DNA of 6,238 nucleotides from Syntrophaceae bacterium (GCA_919902745.1 CAKKRN010000093.1:1-6238); one strand, 5' to 3'; positions 1 to 6,177 are shown, counted from the stretch's first letter. Numbers and translations: made by a program. Notes: generated by a model from the sequence alone, not told the origin.

Positions 1-126
1 GGTATAGTCGTATTTGTCCCCGTTCGAAAGAACGAGGAGGAGGCGCTTCCGCACCGGGACGGCGCGCCTGCACTTGGGGCAGAAGAGTTCCGTAGCGTCG
101 AAATCCTTGTATTGTTCCCGTTTCAT
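1..126 (-). CDS. Small CxxC zinc-ribbon protein, 3' part cut by window edge
   Basis: Reading the minus strand from 126 gives 42 uninterrupted codons starting [20 protein letters not shown] and running to the window edge, so only the N-terminal part is seen. Cys16 and Cys19 form a CPKC knuckle followed by a basic stretch (RRAVPVRKR) and a hydrophobic strand. This is the first half of a treble-clef or rubredoxin-like zinc ribbon, and a second CxxC would be expected just beyond the edge. The ATG overlaps the nadE stop codon as ATGA, with AAGGG (134-138) 7 bases upstream, which fixes the start and implies translational coupling to nadE. The function is unknown. Short zinc-ribbon proteins like this are common as conserved hypothetical proteins. 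The claim that a second zinc knuckle exists is inference. Confidence 0.72.
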   Translation of the reverse strand, partial: MKREQYKDFDATELFCPKCRRAVPVRKRLLLVLSNGDKYDYT

Positions 127-2189
127 TCCTCATCCCTTTCAGGAATTCTCTCTGCATCTTCCAGCCAGACGGCGGCCTCGCTGTCGCTCGGCGCCCGGTA
201 ATCGCCCCGCGGCGAGAGGGAGCCGCCCGAACCGACCTTGGGGCCGTTGGGGACGCAGGAGCGCTTGAACTGGCTGATCTGGAAGAACCGGTAGAGGTAG
301 ACCTCCAACCAGTGGCGGATCTCGCCGATCGTGTAGGCGTTTCTCTTCGACTCGGGGACGTCGGGCCAGTCTCCCCGCGTTCGGTCCCGCCAGGCGCAAT
401 AGGCCATGAAGGCGATCTTGGTTGGGAGATAACCGAAGCGCGTTGTGTAGAAAATGTTGAAATCCTGGAGTTCGTACGGGCCGACGATCTCTTCCGTCCT
501 CTGGGAGGGCTGAGCCCCCACATCGCCCGGGATCAGCTCGGGGCTGATCTCCGTCTCGAGGATATCGAGGAGGATCGCGGAGGCCTCGGGAGAGAACTGC
601 ACGGACCGCGCGACCCAGCGGATCAGATGCTGAATCAGGGTCTTGGGAACGCTTGCGTTCACATTGTAGTGGGAGATGTGGTCGCCCACGCCGTAGGTGC
701 ACCATCCGAGGGCGAGTTCGCTCAGGTCGCCTGTACCGACCACGAGGGCGTTTCTCCAATTGGCGATGCGGAAGAGGTGCGAGGTCCTCTCCCCGGCCTG
801 GATGTTTTCAAAAGTGATATCATAAACCGTTTTCCCCTCTGCGTAGGGGTGTCCGATATCCTTGAGCATCTGCATGCAGCTTGGCCGAATGTCGATCTCG
901 TTCACCTCCACCCCGAACGCCTTCATCAGGCAGAGCGCGTTGTGGTGGGTCTTGTCAGATGTCGCGAAACCGGGCATCGTATAGGCCAGCACGTGGGAGC
1001 GGGGCAGCTTCAGCATGTCCATCGTCCGGGCGGCGACGATTAGTGCATGGGTGGAGTCGAGTCCCCCGGAGACGCCGATCACGACCTTGTCGATTCCGGA
1101 GGACTTAAGACGCTGGGAGAGCCCCTGAACCTGGATGTTGTAGGCCTCATAGCAGCGCTGTTCCCTCTTGGCGGGGTCCGCCGGGATGTAGGGGAAACGG
1201 GCGTATTCGCGGTTGAGGAGCAGGCGTTCGCCGCCGGGCTCCAAACGCATTTCGACCCGGCGGAACCTCAACAGGGCCTCACGGTGGGTGAACGCGTTCC
1301 GGCCGAAACTGGTCTGTCGCATCCGATCCTGGGCAAGACGGTCCAGATCGAGGTCGGCGAGAATCATCCGGGAACCATCCGCAAATCTCTCCGATTCCGC
1401 GAGAAGATTACCGTTTTCATAGATCATGGCGTGGCCGTCCCAGGCCAGGTCCGTCGTCGATTCCCCGGGGCCGGCCGCGGCGTAAAGATAGGCGGCGACG
1501 CACCGGGCGGACTGGTTCGCGGTCAGGCTCCGCCGGTATTCCGCTTTCCCGATCGTCGCGTTGGAGGCGGAGAGGTTTCCGATCACGGTCGCTCCGGCCA
1601 GCGCGGCAAAGGAGGAGGGAGGGATGGGGACCCAGACGTCCTCGCACATTTCCAGGAAAAAGCGGAAATGGCGGATGTTGGAAACATCGAAAAGAAGGTC
1701 GGCGCCGAACGGGATCTCACGCTGGTCGCAGAGGCGGATGGTTTTCGCAAGCGTCTCTTCGGCGGGGCTGAACTGACGCCCCTCGTAAAATTCCCGGTAG
1801 TTGGGGAGGTAGGACTTCACCGCCACCCCCATAATGCGGCCCCGGCAGAGAACGATTCCGCAATTGAAGAGGCGGGAGTCGATCTGCAGCGGCGCGCCGA
1901 GGACGAGGATCAGGTTGAGGGCTTCCGTCTCGCGGGCGATCCGCTCGATCGCGCGGAGGGTCCCCTGGAGGAGGGCCTCCTGCTGGAAGAGGTCATCGTT
2001 GGAATAGGCGGAGAGGCCGAGTTCGGGAAAGAGCGCGAAAACGGCTTTCCGGTCCGCGGCCTCGCGGGCGAGGCGAATGGTCTCTCCGGCGTTGAATCCG
2101 GTATCCGCCACCTTGACCTCCGGGGTGCAGACGGCGACCCGGATGAAGCCGTGACGGTACAGATTGAAAAACTCACTTTCATTTCCCAT
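123..2189 (-). CDS. nadE: Glutamine-dependent NAD+ synthetase (two-domain NadE)
   Basis: This 688-residue cytosolic enzyme makes NAD+ from deamido-NAD+, ATP and glutamine, the last step of NAD synthesis. Residues about 15-310 are a nitrilase-fold glutaminase: Glu56 (FPELGLS), Lys125 ([12 protein letters not shown]) and Cys182 (MCEDVW) match the Glu-Lys-Cys triad of this amidase family. Residues about 340-688 are the synthetase: the PP-loop SGGLDST is at 374-380, followed by the family blocks [16 protein letters not shown] (485-500) and [19 protein letters not shown] (651-669). Length and C-terminal blocks fit the long Mycobacterium-type NadE (about 680 residues), not the short ammonia-dependent enzyme. 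The ATG lies 2 bases after the folE2 stop, with AAGGA (2196-2200) 6 bases upstream inside the folE2 end. All catalytic residues that I can check are present, so it should be active. It is the third gene of the queD-folE2-nadE operon. Confidence 0.97.
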   Translation of the reverse strand: MGNESEFFNLYRHGFIRVAVCTPEVKVADTGFNAGETIRLAREAADRKAVFALFPELGLSAYSNDDLFQQEALLQGTLRAIERIARETEALNLILVLGAPLQIDSRLFNCGIVLCRGRIMGVAVKSYLPNYREFYEGRQFSPAEETLAKTIRLCDQREIPFGADLLFDVSNIRHFRFFLEMCEDVWVPIPPSSFAALAGATVIGNLSASNATIGKAEYRRSLTANQSARCVAAYLYAAAGPGESTTDLAWDGHAMIYENGNLLAESERFADGSRMILADLDLDRLAQDRMRQTSFGRNAFTHREALLRFRRVEMRLEPGGERLLLNREYARFPYIPADPAKREQRCYEAYNIQVQGLSQRLKSSGIDKVVIGVSGGLDSTHALIVAARTMDMLKLPRSHVLAYTMPGFATSDKTHHNALCLMKAFGVEVNEIDIRPSCMQMLKDIGHPYAEGKTVYDITFENIQAGERTSHLFRIANWRNALVVGTGDLSELALGWCTYGVGDHISHYNVNASVPKTLIQHLIRWVARSVQFSPEASAILLDILETEISPELIPGDVGAQPSQRTEEIVGPYELQDFNIFYTTRFGYLPTKIAFMAYCAWRDRTRGDWPDVPESKRNAYTIGEIRHWLEVYLYRFFQISQFKRSCVPNGPKVGSGGSLSPRGDYRAPSDSEAAVWLEDAERIPERDEE

Positions 2190-2191
2190 GG

Positions 2192-2959
2192 TTATTCCTT
2201 CTCCACGCAGGCATAGGCGCTGTGGTTGTGGATGCTTTCAAAATTTTCCGCCTCCACGCTGTACCAGGTGAAATTGGGATCCTGGCTGAGTCGGCCGGCG
2301 ACGTTTCTGACGACATCCTCGACAAACATCGGGTTTTCATAACCATTTTCCGTGACGAATTTCTCGTCGATCCGCTTCAGAAGGGAGTAAACTTCGCCGC
2401 TGGCCGACTTTTCGATCAGTTTGATCACGTCCTCGATCCAGAAGAATTTACGGAACCTTACCCGGACGGTGACGATGCTCCGCTGGTTGTGGGCGCCGGA
2501 GCGGCTGATCTCCTTGGAGCAGGGGCAGACGGTTGTCACCGGGACGACCATCCCCACCAGGAAATCCATGCCGCTGTCGTTGCAGGTCCCTATAAACTGA
2601 CAGCGGTATTCCATCAGACTTTTCGCGCCGGACCTTGGGGCGGTCTTCTCGATGAAGTAGGGGAAGTCGATTTCGATATGGGCCGATTCGGCGCGCAGTT
2701 TGACCCGGATCTTTTCCAGGATGCTGTGGAAGGTCCGGATGTTCACCTGCTCCCGGATTTCGTTGAGGACCTCGACGAAGCGGCTCATGTGCGTCCCCTT
2801 GAAGCGGCGGAGGAGGTTCACATACATGTTGATCGTGGCGTTTACCGGCTGCGTCCCGTGGGCGCGGTCCAGCACAACGATGGGGTATTTGAGCCCCTTG
2901 ACCCCGACCTTCTTGATGTCGATATTCCGTTCGTCTTTCAGGTTCTGGATGTCGATCAT
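2192..2959 (-). CDS. folE2: GTP cyclohydrolase FolE2 (type IB)
   Basis: The 255-residue protein belongs to the FolE2/MptA family, which opens GTP to 7,8-dihydroneopterin triphosphate, the shared precursor of folate and of preQ0/queuosine. Family marks are [16 protein letters not shown] (34-49), FKGTHMSRF (53-61), the metal-site block [11 protein letters not shown] (142-152) with Cys145/Cys147, GAHNQRS (155-161) with His157, the [11 protein letters not shown] segment (208-218) and the C-terminal IHNHSAYA (243-250). These correspond to the Cys, His, Glu and His ligands known in the Neisseria enzyme. Length is normal for the family. The start codon overlaps the queD stop as ATGA and no clear Shine-Dalgarno precedes it, so translation is probably coupled to queD. 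FolE2 works with metals other than zinc and in several bacteria is made under zinc limitation, but I see no Zur-like palindrome here. Its neighbour QueD uses its product, so a role in the queuosine branch is likely. A folate role is not excluded. Confidence 0.96.
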   Translation of the reverse strand: MIDIQNLKDERNIDIKKVGVKGLKYPIVVLDRAHGTQPVNATINMYVNLLRRFKGTHMSRFVEVLNEIREQVNIRTFHSILEKIRVKLRAESAHIEIDFPYFIEKTAPRSGAKSLMEYRCQFIGTCNDSGMDFLVGMVVPVTTVCPCSKEISRSGAHNQRSIVTVRVRFRKFFWIEDVIKLIEKSASGEVYSLLKRIDEKFVTENGYENPMFVEDVVRNVAGRLSQDPNFTWYSVEAENFESIHNHSAYACVEKE

Positions 2960-3324
2960 AGGCTGTAGGAGACGCGGGCGTTCTCCGATTCCCAGACGGT
3001 CACGCGGGAGAGCGGGGTCTTCGTCGGCTTTGCCTTTTCTCCGATCCTTTCATAGAGGAAACGGGCGATCTGTTCGGACGAGGGGTTCATATCTTTGAAA
3101 AAAGGAAGTTCATTCAGATATTTGTGATCGAGCTCCTCAAGAACCTCATCGGTCCAGCGCTTCAGCAGACGGAAATCGATCAGGAGACCCTCTCCATTGA
3201 GTTCGGCGGCGGCGGCCGAGATCTCAACGATAAAGTTGTGTCCATGGAGCTCTTCGCACTTGCCGCCGATCTCCCGGAGCAGATGCGCGGCGGCAAAGGA
3301 TTTTCTGATAGTCACTTCGTACAT
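2956..3324 (-). CDS. queD: 6-carboxy-5,6,7,8-tetrahydropterin synthase QueD
   Basis: The 122-residue protein has the 6-pyruvoyl-tetrahydropterin synthase fold and converts dihydroneopterin triphosphate to 6-carboxytetrahydropterin, the second step to preQ0 and queuosine. Zinc ligands His14, His27 and His29 are present. The motif C23-E-E-L-H-G-H29 is the CxxxHGH pattern of QueD, whereas the folate-making PTPS-III type has Glu in place of this Cys. Also visible are GLLIDF (46-51), Asp66-His67 (LDHKYLN), PSSEQIARFLYERI (81-94) and the pterin-anchoring Glu112 (VWESENA). The length is standard. The ATG at 3324 has GGAGGG (3332-3337) 7 bases upstream. It is the first gene of the operon and overlaps folE2 by 4 bases, so successive enzymes are made together. 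Confidence 0.96.
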   Translation of the reverse strand: MYEVTIRKSFAAAHLLREIGGKCEELHGHNFIVEISAAAAELNGEGLLIDFRLLKRWTDEVLEELDHKYLNELPFFKDMNPSSEQIARFLYERIGEKAKPTKTPLSRVTVWESENARVSYSL

Positions 3325-3331
3325 GAATGAA

Positions 3332-3337
3332 CCCTCC
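3332..3337 (-). promoter_or_regulatory. Ribosome binding site of queD
   Basis: GGAGGG on the minus strand lies 7 bases before the queD ATG. It is the strongest Shine-Dalgarno of the operon, and folE2 downstream has none of comparable quality, so it probably serves the coupled pair. Confidence 0.8.
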
Positions 3338-3358
3338 AGTAAGTTGTGTAAGACCTAT

Positions 3359-3364
3359 ATCATA
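3359..3364 (-). promoter_or_regulatory. Candidate -10 box of the queD operon
   Basis: TATGAT (5 of 6 to TATAAT) lies in an AT-rich stretch 35 bases before queD. I find no convincing -35 hexamer at 16-18 bases, so either the promoter is activator dependent, or transcription starts further up in 3367-3500, or the match is chance. Confidence 0.25.
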
Positions 3365-3421
3365 AAACATCTTCTTGGATAAGCGGGAAAATGAAGATAC
3401 AAGTGGCCAAAGTGAATAAAG

Positions 3422-3466
3422 TTGAGCGCCCTTTCAGATTGCTCAATATCCCCTTTTATCTGGCGC
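3422..3466 (-). other. Competing inverted repeats between the ATPase gene and queD
   Basis: Two pairings share bases. TTGAGC (3422-3427) pairs perfectly with GCTCAA (3441-3446). Alternatively GCGCC (3426-3430) plus AGAT (3436-3439) pair with GGCGC (3462-3466) plus ATCT (3458-3461), leaving the bulge CTTTC (3431-3435). In minus-strand RNA the first hairpin is followed by CUUUAUUCACUUU, so it could be a weak terminator for the ATPase gene. If transcription starts upstream of it, it would be part of a queD leader. The 180-base gap 3325-3503 holds no gene that I can support. Confidence 0.35.
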
Positions 3467-3503
3467 ATCATCTGGAACGGTTGTTAACGCAGGAATGAGC
3501 GTT

Positions 3504-4670
3504 TCAGATGCGGCAGGCATCGTCAATCGTCTTGCCGGGAAGGAGATGGCTGAGGAAATCGCCGCAGGGGAGGCAGAGTATCCCCTCCCGCAATAATCGC
3601 TCCCGGCCGCGGTAGAGGAAGATCGACCTGCCCTCCGGATACTCGTCCCGGAATGATTTGAGACCTCTCAGATCGGCTGGCCGGATCGTCGCGGTATTTT
3701 TTACCTCCAGCGCCCACAGTCCCTGGGGGCCATAGACGACGAAATCAACCTCGACGCCGGAGCGGGTTCGCCAGAAATAGAGATCGCTCTTTTCCGGCGA
3801 ATAGGCAAGCCAGCCACTCAGGTGCTGGGCGACAAGCCCTTCCAGCGCCTGTCCTTCCATCTCTTCGGGACGATCCAGCGGCCCCCGCGGCCGCAGGGAT
3901 CTGAAAACCCCCGCATCGAACAGGTAGAATTTCGGATGCCCGGCGAGTTCCCGCTTCGCCCTGCGCGTAAAGACGGGCAGGCGGAAGCCGAGGAGGATAT
4001 CCTCCAGAATCGCCGTATATCCCTCCACGACCTTTCTCTCCACCATGCAATCCCGGGCGACGTTGCTCAGGTTGAGGATGGATGCGTGGGAAAAACTGAT
4101 CGCCTCCAGGAAACGGGAGAAATTTCCGATATTCCGCACCAGTCCTTCCATCTGGACCTCTTCCCTGAGATAGAGGGCGGCATAGGAGCGCAATACGTCG
4201 TCCGGGTTTGCCGAGGAATAAACGAGGGGAAGCAGACCGCGCTGAAGCGCCTCCTCCAGGTGAAAGCTTTCACCAAGTTCGGAGGCCAGGAAAGGATGCA
4301 TGGTCCTCAGCAACGCCCGGCCGCTCAACATGTCCACGCCCGTCCTTTTCAGCTTGCGCGCACTCGAACCGGTCAGTACGAACGTATAGCCCTGTTTTTC
4401 CTCAATGAGCTTGTGGATGACGGAAAGCAGCTCCGGAACTTTCTGGATTTCGTCGATCACAAAACATTTCTGTCCCCCCTGCCCACGGACGACCTCGGCC
4501 AGGCGCTCAGGTCTTGCTGAAAAGGAACGAACCATTTCGGGATCGAGGAGATCGACATAGCAGGCGTCCGGGAAGCGTTCCCTCATGAAGGTTGATTTTC
4601 CCGTTCCTCTGGGACCGAAGAGGAAGAAACTCTCGGCAGGTGGGGTAAAAAATCGGGTAATAGTTTCCAT
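3504..4670 (-). CDS. AAA_14/DUF4143 family ATP-binding protein
   Basis: Numbered from the ATG at 4670 the protein has 388 residues, the usual size for this family of stand-alone P-loop ATPases. The N-terminal ATPase has Walker A GPRGTGKST (19-27), Walker B CFVIDEIQ (69-76, Asp73-Glu74) and a sensor-1-like TGSSARKLK (100-108). Residues about 185-388 are the DUF4143 region, ending in a PD-(D/E)xK-like core: Glu277, then GVEVDF with Asp309, then ALEVKN with Glu322 and Lys324. No signal peptide or membrane segment is seen. The biological role of the family is not established; members are scattered accessory genes in bacteria and archaea. An in-frame TTG at 4682 would add four residues (reading MRRI), but the Shine-Dalgarno GAGG (4677-4680) overlaps that TTG and sits 6 bases before the ATG, so the ATG is preferred. 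It has its own promoter and lies 80 bases after vapC in the same direction. Whether it acts on DNA, or with the toxin system, is unknown. Confidence 0.93.
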   Translation of the reverse strand: METITRFFTPPAESFFLFGPRGTGKSTFMRERFPDACYVDLLDPEMVRSFSARPERLAEVVRGQGGQKCFVIDEIQKVPELLSVIHKLIEEKQGYTFVLTGSSARKLKRTGVDMLSGRALLRTMHPFLASELGESFHLEEALQRGLLPLVYSSANPDDVLRSYAALYLREEVQMEGLVRNIGNFSRFLEAISFSHASILNLSNVARDCMVERKVVEGYTAILEDILLGFRLPVFTRRAKRELAGHPKFYLFDAGVFRSLRPRGPLDRPEEMEGQALEGLVAQHLSGWLAYSPEKSDLYFWRTRSGVEVDFVVYGPQGLWALEVKNTATIRPADLRGLKSFRDEYPEGRSIFLYRGRERLLREGILCLPCGDFLSHLLPGKTIDDACRI

Positions 4671-4676
4671 AATGCG

Positions 4677-4680
4677 CCTC
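4677..4680 (-). promoter_or_regulatory. Ribosome binding site deciding the ATPase start
   Basis: GAGG on the minus strand, 6 bases before the ATG at 4670. It overlaps the only other upstream in-frame start (TTG, 4680-4682), which is therefore unlikely to be used. Confidence 0.7.
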
Positions 4681-4682
4681 AA

Positions 4683-4703
4683 AATGGATTTGTCGATTCC
4701 ATT
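4683..4703 (-). repeat. Short inverted repeat in the ATPase 5' leader
   Basis: AATGGA (4683-4688) and TCCATT (4698-4703) form a perfect 6-bp inverted repeat with a 9-base loop, between the -10 box and the Shine-Dalgarno. It could be a second operator half or a small 5' hairpin. The arm touches the -10 hexamer. Confidence 0.4.
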
Positions 4704-4728
4704 ATGATGGCTATCATCTTTATGTCAA
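4701..4728 (-). promoter_or_regulatory. Sigma-70-type promoter of the ATPase gene
   Basis: On the minus strand TTGACA (4723-4728, perfect -35) is followed after 16 bases by CATAAT (4701-4706, 5 of 6 to TATAAT). Transcription would start near 4694, giving a leader of about 24 bases. This is independent of the vapBC promoter and implies that the ATPase can be expressed alone. Confidence 0.75.
4704..4717. promoter_or_regulatory. Palindrome inside the ATPase promoter, likely operator
   Basis: ATGAT (4704-4708), GGCT, ATCAT (4713-4717): a perfect 5-bp inverted repeat that fills the spacer and overlaps the -10 box. A protein bound here would block RNA polymerase. Which protein is unknown. Confidence 0.5.
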
Positions 4729-4750
4729 GGATTATTCCGTTAGCTCTTTC

Positions 4751-5149
4751 TCAAACCCAGTTCGCAACAAGCAATCCATGGACCTTGTCAAAATGTCGGG
4801 TATTGTTACTTACCAGCGTTGCCCCCTGACTTCTGGCATGGGCAGCGATCATCATATCCATAGCGCCGATGGGCGTGCCGTCCTTTTCCAGTGCAGCACG
4901 AATCTGTCCATAATGGTCCGCCGCTGTTTCGTCCCAGAGGATTACGGCCAACCGGGAGACAAACTCGTCTATCTCTTTCCGGATGGAAGGTCCCTGTTGA
5001 TGGCGTGCCGCGCCATAGTAAAGCTCGGCCAAAACAACCGTGGAAATGCAAAGATCTCTTGTCCCAACCTGGTCAAAATGGGCCTTGACGGAAAGGGGGC
5101 GGCTTTTGAGGATGTAGCTGCAAATATTTGTGTCCAGCATATAGCGCAT
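4751..5149 (-). CDS. vapC: VapC toxin, PIN-domain ribonuclease
   Basis: The 132-residue PIN-domain protein is the toxin of a VapBC pair, a Mg2+-dependent RNase held inactive by VapB. Active-site acids are Asp6 (MLDTN), Glu42 (LAELYYG) and Asp98 (IGAMDMMIAAHA). The C-terminal block reads VSNNTRHF (113-120), where relatives often have NNxREF, so His119 replaces a commonly acidic residue; Asp121 follows closely. Overall order and length resemble the enteric VapC/MvpT group, whose studied members cut initiator tRNA in the anticodon loop; the same target here is inference. Its ATG shares one base with the vapB stop (TAATG) and GGAG (5158-5161) lies 8 bases upstream, so translation is coupled to the antitoxin. 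It appears intact. Confidence 0.94.
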   Translation of the reverse strand: MRYMLDTNICSYILKSRPLSVKAHFDQVGTRDLCISTVVLAELYYGAARHQQGPSIRKEIDEFVSRLAVILWDETAADHYGQIRAALEKDGTPIGAMDMMIAAHARSQGATLVSNNTRHFDKVHGLLVANWV

Positions 5150-5379
5150 TAGAATAGCTCCCGCTTCTCCGGCGTAAGATCATTACGATCAGCCATAAAA
5201 TCTTCCGGCACCTGCGACCGACGAGCAAAAAAGTCATCCCAGCCCAATGGCTTGGGCCTGATGATTACAGCATCACCCTGCCGCTCGATAAGAACCTCCC
5301 GGACTGAAAAGCGAAACTCTGCAGGCAGACGTACCGCTTGGCTGCGACCGTTCATAAAAATTTTAGCTGTTTGTGACAT
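5149..5379 (-). CDS. vapB: VapB antitoxin, AbrB/MazE-type
   Basis: The 76-residue antitoxin binds DNA through an N-terminal SpoVT/AbrB swapped-hairpin domain and neutralises VapC through its C-terminal tail. Residues 5-45 (AKIFMNGRSQAVRLPAEF and VLIERQGDAVIIRP) are the AbrB-like part, with the GRSQAVRLP signature typical of VapB. The tail WDDFF...DFMADR...KRELF is the pattern of the enteric VapB group that pairs with this type of VapC. It has the strongest Shine-Dalgarno in the window, GGAGGTG (5384-5390), with 6 bases between GGAGG and the ATG. Coming first in the operon with a strong site favours antitoxin excess. It probably represses its own promoter via the palindrome at 5403-5418. Confidence 0.94.
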   Translation of the reverse strand: MSQTAKIFMNGRSQAVRLPAEFRFSVREVLIERQGDAVIIRPKPLGWDDFFARRSQVPEDFMADRNDLTPEKRELF

Positions 5380-5402
5380 AACTCACCTCCGTGATCTATA
5401 TC

Positions 5403-5418
5403 GGCAGTATATACCGCC
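5403..5418. promoter_or_regulatory. VapB/VapBC operator palindrome
   Basis: GGCAGTATATACCGCC is a 16-bp palindrome with a single mismatched pair (A5406/C5415). It covers the whole -10 box of the vapBC promoter, the usual place for autorepression by VapB or the VapBC complex in this family. That VapB binds it is inference. Confidence 0.65.
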
Positions 5419-5434
5419 TGTTTAAAAAATGCAA
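5406..5434 (-). promoter_or_regulatory. Sigma-70-type promoter of vapBC
   Basis: On the minus strand TTGCAT (5429-5434) is followed after exactly 17 bases by TATACT (5406-5411). Transcription would start near 5399, about 20 bases before vapB. The -10 lies within the palindrome. Confidence 0.8.
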
Positions 5435-5451
5435 TAACACCGAGAAATCCG

Positions 5452-5580
5452 AAATCCACCACCTCTGTTCTTTCATTGTTATCATGATGTTATAGAATCT
5501 TTTTCTTCACCAATGGGTGCATGAAATTCGCATATAACCCTTTGCAATAACGATGGAACTCTATTTTAGGTGGTGGATTT
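5452..5580. repeat. Long hairpin-forming inverted-repeat element (MITE/REP-like)
   Basis: A perfect 13-bp pair, AAATCCACCACCT (5452-5464) and AGGTGGTGGATTT (5568-5580), encloses nested pairs sharing nearly one centre (about 5513-5516): GTTC (5467-5470)/GAAC (5556-5559), CATTGTTAT (5474-5482)/ATAACGATG (5547-5555, one G-U), GTTATA (5489-5494)/TATAAC (5533-5538) and CACC (5508-5511)/GGTG (5516-5519) around an AATG loop. Outside, GAGAAA (5442-5447) and TTTCTC (5590-5595) extend the symmetry. The result is one long imperfect stem-loop, too ordered for chance. It lies between a gene remnant and the vapBC promoter. It could be a miniature transposable element, a REP-like sequence, or a bidirectional terminator, though it lacks a clear T-run. 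I see no certain target-site duplication. Confidence 0.6.
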
Positions 5581-6000
5581 AGGGAAATCTTTCTCACTGA
5601 ATGGTTTCTGTTCTTTACATGATAATTTCCTCTGAAACTCGATTCCCGCCTGCCGGACGTTGCGCAGATGACTGTTCTGAAATGCCAAGAAGAGCTGTTT
5701 CTCCTCCGCCGATAGAGGACTCGGCTCGCCGAAGAGATAGGCCTCGTCATAGAGGAGGTGAGTGAAACCAATGGCTTTCAGGCGGTTTCCGACCTCAGCC
5801 GCGGAAGATGCCTCCCGGAGAATATTCTGGAGGGTGTGCGCCTCAGGGAGAACCTGAGGTGAAAATGGAATGGATAGGCTATGGAAAAAATCCGGAGATT
5901 TCCGTGAAAATGGCGGGAAATACCGGCAGTCAAAGAAAAGCGAAAAATTGCTCCGCCGTATTCGTTTTGATAACCATTCGGGATTGTGATTAAATGAAAT
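5566..6000 (-). pseudogene. C-terminal remnant of a glycosyltransferase-like membrane protein (probable)
   Basis: An open minus-strand frame ending at 5566 contains a protein-like stretch, ILREASSAAEVGNRLKAIGF, then THLLYDEAYLF and SPLSAEEKQLFLAF (about 5660-5835). This resembles the soluble C-terminal tail of large multi-pass membrane glycosyltransferase-like proteins (PMT/ArnT-type topology), where a GxTHLL-type strand and an LSxEExxLFxxF helix precede the end. The several hundred N-terminal residues with membrane segments are absent. The frame stays open upstream to an ATG at 6201, but that part runs through the pilin promoter and leader, lacks a ribosome site and is of unlikely composition, so the boundary near 6000 is approximate. 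Its last four codons and stop lie in the inverted-repeat arm (5568-5580), hinting that the end was rewritten by that element. An intact small unknown gene is possible but less likely. Confidence 0.4.
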
Positions 6001-6033
6001 AATATCATGAAAGACGCTTGAAATGAGTGCTAA

Positions 6034-6049
6034 TGGCATGACCATTGCT
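6034..6049 (+). promoter_or_regulatory. Sigma-54 (-24/-12) promoter of the pilin gene
   Basis: TGGCATGACCATTGCT has the GG (-24) and GC (-12) doublets exactly 10 bases apart and departs from the TGGCAC-N5-TTGC consensus at one position only. It is followed by a T-run (6049-6054). Transcription should start near 6060, leaving a leader of about 130 bases. Pilin genes in many Gram-negative bacteria use sigma-54 with the PilS/PilR two-component system, so a PilR-like activator site is expected in the AT-rich DNA upstream (about 5880-6030); I could not identify it. Confidence 0.8.
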
Positions 6050-6177
6050 TTTTTATCAGACAGAGTTTCAGAAGGCATCAAAACCAAGGATTGAAAAGGG
6101 GGTGATGGCGGAAAGAATCCAGGTTTATATGGTTCAGGAATCATCCGATATCGCAAATTCAAACAACCAAACATAAA

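Noticed and set aside
1047..2216. A long plus-strand open frame (389 codons) opposite nadE
   Set aside because: It is antisense to a clearly conserved enzyme, has low-complexity Gly/Arg/Glu-rich composition typical of GC-rich shadow frames, and matches no recognisable family.
2222..2968. A plus-strand open frame (248 codons) opposite folE2
   Set aside because: Shadow of folE2: no recognisable motif and a composition dominated by Asp/Val/His from the reverse complement.
3325..3503. preQ1 riboswitch or Zur box ahead of queD/folE2
   Set aside because: I see neither the preQ1-I stem with its A-rich tail nor a GTTATnnnATAAC-type palindrome; only the competing hairpins noted above.
3486..3503. 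AACGC (3486-3490)/GCGTT (3499-3503) hairpin just after the ATPase stop, as a terminator
   Set aside because: The stem is only 5 bp with an 8-base loop and no T-run follows on the minus strand.
5490..5771. A minus-strand 93-codon frame overlapping the glycosyltransferase-like remnant
   Set aside because: Ser/Arg-rich out-of-frame reading of a more protein-like frame, running through the hairpin element.
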